Below are positions 42,791 through 49,907 of a stretch of 49,907 nucleotides of DNA, piece after piece (the first letter of the stretch is position 1; every line of letters begins with the position of its first letter). The position numbers and the translations under genes were made by a program. The stretch spans positions 1 through 49,907 of the forward strand of contig JALHMZ010000018.1 in the NCBI GenBank assembly GCA_022843785.1, in the 5' to 3' direction. The notes beneath the pieces are model-generated. The model saw only the letters and a program-made list of their open reading frames with translations. It searched no databases and was not told the DNA's origin. This DNA is from Nitrospira sp. (GTDB taxonomy: Bacteria > Nitrospirota > Nitrospiria > Nitrospirales > Nitrospiraceae).

Positions 42791-44488
42791 ATGTCCACTC
42801 CATCACGAGATCAGCTGGCGTCTTCATTCCAATCCACAATCGGTCCGGCGCTGGAGGCGTTGAGCCAACATCGGGTTATTGAGCGGGTATGGGCCAAAGA
42901 CCACCGGCTGTGGAAACCGGACCCGAAGGAGATCACCGACCGTCTCGGCTGGTTGGCCCTGCCCGAGCACATGCGGCAAGAATTAGATAATCTCCAACGA
43001 TGTGTCCGTGCGGCGCAGGAGATGCGTATCACCGATGTCGTGCTGCTGGGCATGGGCGGAAGCAGTCTCGGGCCGGAAGTACTCCGTACGTCGTTCAAAC
43101 CGCAAAAAGGATCTCCACGGCTATGGGTGCTTGACTCGACCGTACCCGGCTGGGTACGAGAGGTCACCAGGGCTATTACACCATCCCGAACGCTGTTTCT
43201 TGTCGCCAGCAAGTCAGGGGGAACTGTCGAAGTCATGTCCCTCTTTGCCCACTTCTGGAAGCTGGTCGGCAGGGCAAAAATGAACCGGGGCGGCGATCAA
43301 TTTGTTGCGATTACGGATCCGGGAACCGGATTGGAAAAGATGGCACAGGATTACGGGTTCAGACAGACATTTTCCAATCCACCTGATATCGGGGGGCGGT
43401 ATTCTGTCCTCTCGCTGTTCGGCCTCGTGCCTGCGGCACTTCTTGGGCTTGATATTACTCGCCTCTTGGACCGGGCGGCCGGTATGGCGGAGCGGTGCCG
43501 GGGACAGGCGGACATCGGTATGAATCCCGGCGCCTATCTCGGCGCTGCGATGGGGAGTCTTGCCAAGGCAGGACGAGACAAGGTGACGATCATCGCCTCC
43601 CCCGGCCTTGCCACGTTCGGCTTGTGGGTTGAACAGCTGCTTGCCGAGAGCACCGGCAAGGAGGGAACCGGCCTCATACCGGTCGCACAAGAACCGGTTC
43701 TGGCGCCGTCCGCGTATGGAAAGGACCGGTTCTTTGTCCATTTGCGTCTCAAGGGAGCGAACAATGCCGTCCTCGATCGGCAGGTTCAAGCCCTCCGCAC
43801 CGCGCAACATCCGGTTCTCCGATTCGAGCTACAAGATTGTTACGACCTCGGGGCGGAGTTCTTTCGCTGGGAATTTGCCACAGCCGTGGCCGGACATGTA
43901 TTGGGCATCCATCCATTCGATCAGCCGAACGTCCAGGAGAGCAAAGACAACACGAATCGTGTCCTCGGGATTGTCCAATCAACCGGACGGCTACCGGAAT
44001 TACCCGGCAGCACTCCCAAACAAGCGGCGCAGGACCTCTCCAGCCAGCTTCGAGCCGGCGCCTATGTCTCTGTCTTAGCCTATACGACGCCGTCGCGGCC
44101 GTTTGAGGCCGCCGTGCGACGTCTCCGCCGAACCCTTATCACGAAACATCATGTGACCACGACTTTTGGGTACGGGCCTCGCTACCTGCATTCGACCGGA
44201 CAACTGCATAAAGGCGGACCCGATACCGGTCTCTTTCTTGAACTCGTCGATCGTATGACCCCGGATCTGGCGATCCCGGGTAAGTCGTTTTCGTTCGGAA
44301 CATTGGCCCATGCGCAGGCCGCAGGGGATGTGGAATCGCTTCGCGCCCATCATCGCCAGGCCATCCGTATCCAGTTGGGGCACAATCAAGCGGCGACGGT
44401 CGATGCCGTGACAACGGCACTTACACCATCCGGACCATCACGACAGCGAACCGTTGCAAAGAATCGCCGACGGACTTCCCGACGCTGA
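42791..44488 (+). CDS. pgi: Glucose-6-phosphate isomerase
   Basis: 565 residues with two SIS-type domains: GMGGSSLGPEV (about 94), LVASKSGGTVEVMS, GGRYSVLSLFG, and QESKDNTNR near 400. The order and residues resemble the PGI half of transaldolase/PGI fusion proteins, but no transaldolase domain is attached here. It interconverts glucose-6-phosphate and fructose-6-phosphate. ATG at 42791 with AAGGGA upstream is preferred to the frame's earlier start. First gene of pgi-pgl-glk-rpiA. Confidence 0.9.
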   Translation: MSTPSRDQLASSFQSTIGPALEALSQHRVIERVWAKDHRLWKPDPKEITDRLGWLALPEHMRQELDNLQRCVRAAQEMRITDVVLLGMGGSSLGPEVLRTSFKPQKGSPRLWVLDSTVPGWVREVTRAITPSRTLFLVASKSGGTVEVMSLFAHFWKLVGRAKMNRGGDQFVAITDPGTGLEKMAQDYGFRQTFSNPPDIGGRYSVLSLFGLVPAALLGLDITRLLDRAAGMAERCRGQADIGMNPGAYLGAAMGSLAKAGRDKVTIIASPGLATFGLWVEQLLAESTGKEGTGLIPVAQEPVLAPSAYGKDRFFVHLRLKGANNAVLDRQVQALRTAQHPVLRFELQDCYDLGAEFFRWEFATAVAGHVLGIHPFDQPNVQESKDNTNRVLGIVQSTGRLPELPGSTPKQAAQDLSSQLRAGAYVSVLAYTTPSRPFEAAVRRLRRTLITKHHVTTTFGYGPRYLHSTGQLHKGGPDTGLFLELVDRMTPDLAIPGKSFSFGTLAHAQAAGDVESLRAHHRQAIRIQLGHNQAATVDAVTTALTPSGPSRQRTVAKNRRRTSRR

Positions 44489-44489
44489 C

Positions 44490-45278
44490 ATGGTGGGTAC
44501 TCCCGACATCCGCATCGCACCCGATGGCCATGCATGGGCTCATGCAGCGGTCTCGCTCGTCCATGCCGTCAGTGAAGAGGCCATTCGATCCCATGGCCGG
44601 TTTCTCTTGGCGCTGTCAGGCGGCTCGACTCCGAAAACTCTGTACCAGACAATGGTGTCACCGGAGTGGAAGCCGCGATTCAATTGGCCGCAGATGTGTT
44701 TTCTGTTCGGAGATGAACGCTGTGTTCCACCGGAGCATGCCGACAGTAATTTCCGCATGGCCCAGGCGGCGTTGTTTCAACCAGCGGGCATCGCCCCTGA
44801 TCACATCTATCGAATCCAGGGGGAACACCCGGATCCTGAAACTGCCGCACAACGATACGAGGAGGCGCTACGCCGACTCACCAATACGGTTGCTCCCGAA
44901 ACACCCCGGATCGACCTGATCCTTCTCGGCCTTGGAGAAGACGGGCATACGGCCTCGCTGTTTCCAGGCACAGCTGCGCTACAAGAACAGAGACGGGCCG
45001 TGACAGTCGGTCACGCGCCCACAGACATTGGATCGCGCCTGACCATGACACTAGGTGTGCTCAATAGGGCGACTGTGGTACTGTTTCTGGTCGCAGGTTC
45101 GAGCAAGGCCGGCATCGTGCGCGCGATTCTGGAGCCGGACAGTGCGGCAGATCGCGCGCTTCCGGCTGCGCTGGTTGCCCCGGAAACAGGGCGACTGATG
45201 TGGATGTTGGACCGCTCTGCGGCCGCACGATTGACAATCCTTCACCATGATGAGATCCGGGGTGACGGCCAGACATGA
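44490..45278 (+). CDS. pgl: 6-phosphogluconolactonase
   Basis: 262 residues of the NagB-like fold: ALSGGSTPKTLY, FGDERCVPPEHADSN and LGLGEDGHTASLFPG are the lactonase signatures. It hydrolyses 6-phosphogluconolactone in the oxidative pentose phosphate path. The ATG at 44490 is directly after the pgi stop (44486-44488); the longer frame starts with TTG at 44454 inside pgi. Ends overlapping glk (ATGA). No zwf or gnd is in the window. Confidence 0.93.
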   Translation: MVGTPDIRIAPDGHAWAHAAVSLVHAVSEEAIRSHGRFLLALSGGSTPKTLYQTMVSPEWKPRFNWPQMCFLFGDERCVPPEHADSNFRMAQAALFQPAGIAPDHIYRIQGEHPDPETAAQRYEEALRRLTNTVAPETPRIDLILLGLGEDGHTASLFPGTAALQEQRRAVTVGHAPTDIGSRLTMTLGVLNRATVVLFLVAGSSKAGIVRAILEPDSAADRALPAALVAPETGRLMWMLDRSAAARLTILHHDEIRGDGQT

Positions 45279-46342
45279 TTCTTGCGGGCGATATCGGCGG
45301 AACCAAGACCAACCTTGCTCTGTATGAGTGGACCAGGGAGCGGACCGAACCGATTCGTCTCGAATCATTCCATAGCCGCGACTACAGCTCTCTTGAAGAG
45401 ATTCTCCAGGAATTTCTGGAGCCGCCGACACCGCCCACTGCGATGGACGGGGATGCGACTGCGGAAACCGACGTGGCACATGAGACAAAACAATCGACGG
45501 AGCGCGTTACAATTGCCGCTGCCTGCTTCGGCATCGCCGGACCGGTCATCGACAATCATAGCCAGACCACCAACTTGCCGTGGGTGGTCGATGGTGCGAA
45601 GATTGCCAAGCAGTTCAATATTCCCCGTGTCCAGCTGCTCAATGATCTTGAGTCGACCGCCTATGGCATCGCATGGCTCCGGCTAGACGAGCTGGAGGTG
45701 TTAAATGCCGGGAACCCGCCTAAAAAACGGCAAGCCCTCGCACTCATCGCTGCGGGTACGGGATTAGGAGAAGCCATTCTTTTTTGGGACGGGAAATCCT
45801 ACAGGCCGATGCCCTCAGAGGGAGGCCATGCGGATTTCGCCCCGAACAATGACCAGGAAATCGAGCTGCTTCGTTATTTACGAGGCCAATACCTCCATGT
45901 GAGCTATGAGCGCATCTTGTCTGGTCCCGGGTTGCATGCCGTGTATGAGTTCCTGCGCGACACCAAAAAGAATGAGCCCACATGGCTGGCGGAAAAGGTC
46001 AAGGCCGGGAATCCAGCCGCAGAAATCGCTGAAGCCGGTTTGAAGGGGCAGGCGGACATTGCCAAGCAAGCGCTGGATCTGTTTGCCACCATCTATGGTG
46101 CTGAAGCCGGAAACCTGGCCTTGAAGGCGCTTGCTCTGGATGGAGTCTATGTGGGCGGCGGGATCGCCCCGAAACTCATCACGAAACTTCAGGATGGCAC
46201 ATTCATGAAAGCATTCACGAACAAGGGTCGGTACAAGCGCCTCATGACTCAGATGCCGGTAAAAGTGATCATGAACCAACAGACCGCACTACTTGGTGCG
46301 GCGTCCGTCGCAGCGGCTCTCTCGCTCGCCCCTACACCATGA
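45275..46342 (+). CDS. glk: Glucokinase
   Basis: 355 residues with the ROK-independent Glk fold: phosphate loop LAGDIGGTKTNLALYEW, substrate region LLNDLESTAYGI, LIAAGTGLGEAI, and EGGHADFAP. It phosphorylates glucose with ATP. ATG overlaps the pgl stop by 4 nt and its own stop overlaps rpiA (ATGA), so the operon is strongly coupled. An acidic insertion near residues 50-70 (Pro/Thr-rich) is longer than in E. coli Glk. Confidence 0.94.
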   Translation: MILAGDIGGTKTNLALYEWTRERTEPIRLESFHSRDYSSLEEILQEFLEPPTPPTAMDGDATAETDVAHETKQSTERVTIAAACFGIAGPVIDNHSQTTNLPWVVDGAKIAKQFNIPRVQLLNDLESTAYGIAWLRLDELEVLNAGNPPKKRQALALIAAGTGLGEAILFWDGKSYRPMPSEGGHADFAPNNDQEIELLRYLRGQYLHVSYERILSGPGLHAVYEFLRDTKKNEPTWLAEKVKAGNPAAEIAEAGLKGQADIAKQALDLFATIYGAEAGNLALKALALDGVYVGGGIAPKLITKLQDGTFMKAFTNKGRYKRLMTQMPVKVIMNQQTALLGAASVAAALSLAPTP

Positions 46343-47037
46343 CATCTGTCGATCTCGATCAGCTCAAGAAAGCAGCAGCCTTACAGGCCATCGAATTCGT
46401 GCGCGCGGGCATGGTCGTCGGACTGGGGACCGGATCGACCGCGAAACATATGATCATGGCGCTGGGCGATAAGGTGCGCGCAGGCATGAAGCTGCGAGGG
46501 GTGCCGACATCGCAAGAAACCGCTGATCTCGCCAGGCAGGCCGGCATTCCTCTCATTGATGCAGAGAATCGATGGGAGATCGATGTCGCGATCGACGGTG
46601 CCGATCAAGTCGATCCTCATTTCAATTTGATCAAAGGTGGCGGGGGAGCGCTCCTCAAGGAAAAGATCGTGGCGGCGTCTTCGAAACAATTTATTGTCGT
46701 GGTCGATCACACCAAACAAGTCCCGGTGCTTGGAGGATCATTTCCGCTGCCGATCGAAGTCATCCCGTTTGGATGGGGCAGCACGGCGCGTGACATAGAA
46801 GCGCTCACAGGGAGCCGCGTGGTGCTCAGGGAACGTCACGGAGTCCCGTTTAAAACTGAATCGGGGAACGTGATCGTCGATGTGCATATCGACCGCATCA
46901 GTCAGCCGGGCGAACTGGAAATAGCGTTGAACCGCATTCCCGGTGTCGTAGAAACGGGGATTTTTGTCGGTCGAACGAATATCCTGGTCGTCGGTACCCC
47001 CCAAGGTGTTCACATCCTCCATGCCTCTCAGGCCTGA
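46339..47037 (+). CDS. rpiA: Ribose-5-phosphate isomerase A
   Basis: 232 residues with the family motifs VVGLGTGSTAKH, DVAIDGADQVD and IKGGGGALLKEK (catalytic Glu/Lys). It interconverts ribose-5-phosphate and ribulose-5-phosphate. ATG at 46339 overlaps the glk stop. Last gene of the sugar-phosphate operon; 139 bp separate it from the aminopeptidase. Confidence 0.95.
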   Translation: MTSVDLDQLKKAAALQAIEFVRAGMVVGLGTGSTAKHMIMALGDKVRAGMKLRGVPTSQETADLARQAGIPLIDAENRWEIDVAIDGADQVDPHFNLIKGGGGALLKEKIVAASSKQFIVVVDHTKQVPVLGGSFPLPIEVIPFGWGSTARDIEALTGSRVVLRERHGVPFKTESGNVIVDVHIDRISQPGELEIALNRIPGVVETGIFVGRTNILVVGTPQGVHILHASQA

Positions 47038-47176
47038 GCACATGCTCGGCAGACGAGAACTTTTCCAGGAACTGAGTAGACGGGCTCGCTTTCTTCTGAT
47101 AGCCCCGATCGCGTATACAATCATCCCATCTGAATGTGCAACGGCTTCCACAACTACCAGACCTCAAGGGGAAGAC

Positions 47177-49756
47177 ATGAATCTTGATGATACCTCCGGC
47201 AACACCAATCCCTATCGGCTCCCACGGCATGTCATCCCGACCAGATATGAATTGCGGTTGGAGCCGGACCTTGCCCGCGCGACCTTTACCGGCAAGGCGG
47301 TCGTCATCCTGACGATCACTCAACCGACGACTACGATCGTCATGAATGCGGTTGACCTGACGATCAGCCAGGCCGACATCGCCGGTCCGACGGGTGCGCA
47401 TCAGGCCACATCGATCGAAGCGGATGAACCGCTCCAGCGTTGTCGCGTCGCCTTTGCACAGGCGCTCGTTCCGGGAGAATGGACATTACGCCTCACCTTT
47501 CAAGGAACCCTCAACGACAAGTTGCGCGGTTTCTATCGCAGTACCTATAAGGATCAATCAGGAACGACACAGACGATGGCGGCCACGCAATTCGAAGCGA
47601 CGGATGCGCGCCGCGCCTTTCCTTGCTGGGATGAACCGGATTTCAAAGCCGTGTTTGCGACGACGTTGGTCATCGATCCGGGTTTGACCGCCGTGTCGAA
47701 TACATCCGTCGTCTCGGAGTCTGTCGAGGCCGGCAAAAAAGTCCTGCGCTTTGCGGACAGCATGAAGATGTCCACCTACCTGGTGGCGTTCATCGTCGGG
47801 CAGCTGGTCGCGACTGAACCACGGTTCGTCGGCAAGACGCCGCTCCGGCTCTGGACCGTTCCAGGCAAGCAGCCGTTGACACCATTCGGCCGGGACATTG
47901 CCGAAGCCTCGCTCGCATTTTTTGAGGACTACTACGGGATCCCGTATCCCGGCGATAAGCTCGACCTGCTCGCCATCCCTGATTTTGCCTCAGGCGCGAT
48001 GGAAAATCTTGGGGCCATCACTTTCCGGGAAACCGCGTTGCTGGTCGATCAACGCACCGGGACCCACGGCGAACTCGAACGGGTAGCCGACGTGGTCGCC
48101 CACGAGAACGCGCACATGTGGTTCGGCGATCTCGTCACGATGTCCTGGTGGAATGGACTGTGGCTCAATGAAGCCTTTGCCACCTTCATGGAAATGCTGG
48201 CCGTCGACGCCTGGAAGCCGGAATGGAAGCGCTGGGACACATTCGGCGTGTCACGGGCGGCGGCCTTTTCCGTCGATGGACTGTGGAGCACGAGGCCGAT
48301 CGAATATCCGGTTCATGCGCCTAAGGATGCCGATGCGATGTTCGATGTGCTGACATACGAAAAGGGCGCGTCGGTTCTGCGCATGCTGGAACAGCACATT
48401 GGACCAACGGCCTTCCGGGACGGCGTGCGGGAGTATCTCCGCGCCCATGCCTACGGGAATGCCGATACGAAGGATCTGTGGGTGTCACTCGGGAAGGCCG
48501 CCAAGCAGCCGGTGCCTGAACTCATGGATGGGTGGATCTTCCAGCCCGGCTATCCGCTTGTGAGCGCTCAGTTGGATGGAGTCTCAGACCTGCTTCTCAC
48601 GCAGCAGCGATTCGCCTATCTCCCAACGGGCGGGTCTTCCACGCAGGATTGGCACATACCCGTTCAGATTCGCATTGAGACGAAGGACAAAGCGGAGCAT
48701 AGCAGGCTGCTCCTCACAGGACATCAGACACGTATCCCTCTTCCCTCAGATGTCCGGCAGGTACTCATCAACGAGGGGGGGCACGGGTTCTACCGGGTCC
48801 AGTACGACGCGCGCCTGCTCCAACGATTGCTGGAGACAGGGCTGGATCGTCTCGCGCCGACTGAACGGTTCAACCTCGTCAGCGACGCCTGGGCGACGAC
48901 GCTCTCCGGCGCGATGCCGCTTCCGGACTATCTGCGGCTCACTCGACATTTCACGCAGGAACGGGACAAGAATGTCTGGGCCGTGCTGCTCGACTCCCTG
49001 TCCTTTTTAAATCGGATCATTGCGGTGGAGGAGCGGCACGTACTTGAAACCTTCGTCAGGACCCTCGTGGCTCCGGCTGTCCGGGAATTGGGATGGGAAC
49101 CGGGATCAGGGGAGAATGTGCTGCTCAGTCAGTTGCGCGGGGAGTTGCTCGCTGCATTGGGTAAATGGGGCAACGATCCGGCGATTCAAGAACAGGCCCT
49201 GGTTCGCTATGCACAATACCGGACTGATTCGGCTGCCGTCGATCCCAACATCGTGCCGGCGCTGGTCGCGGTCCTCGCCCATACCGGCGGCGAGGCGCGC
49301 TACGAAGAGTTCTCCGAACGCTATAAAAAAGCGGCGACTCCGCAAGAGGAGCGGCGCTATCTCTTTTCACTCGCCGCCTTTCAGTCCCCCGCATTGCTGG
49401 CGCGCACCTTGGCCCGCACGATCGATGGAGAGATCCGCACACAGGATGCGCCCTTCATCGTCGGTGCCTGCCTGGGCAATGTGTATAACCGCGAGATCGC
49501 ATGGGATTTCGTGAAGACGAATTGGGAGAAGATGGATCAGTTGTTCCCGAAACAGGGCGTCCGCCGCATGTGCGGCGGCATCGTCAGCCTCGCGACTCCG
49601 GAACTGGAACGGGATGTCCGGGAGTTCTTTGCCACCCGCCACGTCGATTTGGGCGGGAAGACGCTGGAACAGTATCTGGAACAATTGCGTATCGCCGTGT
49701 CATTCAGAGAGCGGGTCAGAGCCTCGCTCGCGCAGGATCTCACATCAAGCGCGTAA
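47177..49756 (+). CDS. M1-family metalloaminopeptidase (PepN-like)
   Basis: 859 residues. Exopeptidase motif SGAMENLGA (GAMEN 273-277), zinc site VAHENAHMWFGDL (HENAH 309-313) and third zinc ligand Glu332 in LWLNEAFATFME. The C-terminal half is the ERAP1-like helical domain (QEERRYLFSLAAFQSPALLA and onward). It removes N-terminal residues from peptides in the cytoplasm. ATG at 47177 with AAGGGGAAG just before it is used; the frame extends to 46964 inside rpiA. Length and domain order fit the tricorn-interacting/ERAP-type subgroup. Confidence 0.93.
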   Translation: MNLDDTSGNTNPYRLPRHVIPTRYELRLEPDLARATFTGKAVVILTITQPTTTIVMNAVDLTISQADIAGPTGAHQATSIEADEPLQRCRVAFAQALVPGEWTLRLTFQGTLNDKLRGFYRSTYKDQSGTTQTMAATQFEATDARRAFPCWDEPDFKAVFATTLVIDPGLTAVSNTSVVSESVEAGKKVLRFADSMKMSTYLVAFIVGQLVATEPRFVGKTPLRLWTVPGKQPLTPFGRDIAEASLAFFEDYYGIPYPGDKLDLLAIPDFASGAMENLGAITFRETALLVDQRTGTHGELERVADVVAHENAHMWFGDLVTMSWWNGLWLNEAFATFMEMLAVDAWKPEWKRWDTFGVSRAAAFSVDGLWSTRPIEYPVHAPKDADAMFDVLTYEKGASVLRMLEQHIGPTAFRDGVREYLRAHAYGNADTKDLWVSLGKAAKQPVPELMDGWIFQPGYPLVSAQLDGVSDLLLTQQRFAYLPTGGSSTQDWHIPVQIRIETKDKAEHSRLLLTGHQTRIPLPSDVRQVLINEGGHGFYRVQYDARLLQRLLETGLDRLAPTERFNLVSDAWATTLSGAMPLPDYLRLTRHFTQERDKNVWAVLLDSLSFLNRIIAVEERHVLETFVRTLVAPAVRELGWEPGSGENVLLSQLRGELLAALGKWGNDPAIQEQALVRYAQYRTDSAAVDPNIVPALVAVLAHTGGEARYEEFSERYKKAATPQEERRYLFSLAAFQSPALLARTLARTIDGEIRTQDAPFIVGACLGNVYNREIAWDFVKTNWEKMDQLFPKQGVRRMCGGIVSLATPELERDVREFFATRHVDLGGKTLEQYLEQLRIAVSFRERVRASLAQDLTSSA

Positions 49757-49877
49757 CGCATCGAAGGATGCTACGTAGTCAGCACAAGCTGTAATCCCAA
49801 AATGACAATGTCCGGTTTCAGCAGAATAGAAATGTCCTCATCGTTGATAGACTGTTCGCTCTCAAAAGGAGGGTGGG

Positions 49878-49907
49878 ATGGTCGGAGAGGACAGAGTCAT
49901 GATGAGT
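49878..49907 (+). CDS. Start of an unidentified gene (partial)
   Basis: ATG at 49878 follows AAAGGAGG at 5 nt, a near-ideal ribosome binding site, and reads MVGEDRVMMS to the window end. Only ten codons are visible, so no family can be named. The 121 bp before it are noncoding. Confidence 0.6.
   Translation, partial: MVGEDRVMMS

Overview
The window reads as chromosomal DNA of a GC-rich Gram-negative bacterium. Gene content and neighbourhood fit a Nitrospira-like member of the Nitrospirota best. Signs are an outer-membrane alginate-export-type barrel, paired bactofilins, a YkuD gene cluster, MoaD/ThiS-like and YkgJ proteins, and an rpmH-rnpA-yidD-yidC-mnmE-mnmG-rsmG-parA-parB block. The genus is an inference from protein style and gene order, not from any search.

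Layout: 1-3136 holds the end of an unknown gene with a strong terminator, tRNA-Glu, a MoaD/ThiS-like protein, an HU-type DNA-binding protein with a clear promoter, an unknown protein and a YkgJ-type cysteine-cluster protein. tRNA-Arg and tRNA-Lys follow. From 3348 to 7281 lies a compact, AT-richer island between a 49-nt direct repeat (two mismatches) formed by the 3' half of tRNA-Lys. Its only convincing genes form one operon: two proteins of unknown family and a MinD/ParA-like ATPase with the variant P-loop KGGAGRS, a DSRTG Walker B and a helical-repeat C-terminus. No integrase is visible. This is the best candidate for an undescribed system, plausibly a defence or conflict module.

7371-16003 is a fatty-acid beta-oxidation locus: two thiolases, a long acyl-CoA dehydrogenase, a FadJ/FadB-type multifunctional enzyme and an acyl-CoA ligase. 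It is followed by an L-2-hydroxyglutarate oxidase, a patatin-like protein and a glycerophosphodiester phosphodiesterase, so lipid release, activation and oxidation genes sit together. 19326-23928 carries a cyclase-like/PilZ-like fusion that looks catalytically dead, a small HExxH peptidase, an EVE protein, a second YkgJ protein and ThrH. 23977-30626 (minus strand) carries RecQ, an outer-membrane barrel, two TatA-type proteins, MnmA and two bactofilins.

30795-39223 (minus strand) is the conserved origin-type block, driven by a perfect consensus promoter at 39277-39305 and carrying two parS sites around rsmG. No dnaA, dnaN or convincing DnaA-box cluster is next to rpmH.

39592-42686 (plus strand) encodes a lipoprotein and three envelope proteins of YkuD type, the last without a catalytic cysteine. 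42791-47037 is a tightly packed sugar-phosphate operon (pgi, pgl, glk, rpiA) followed by an M1 aminopeptidase. The window ends ten codons into another gene with a strong ribosome binding site.
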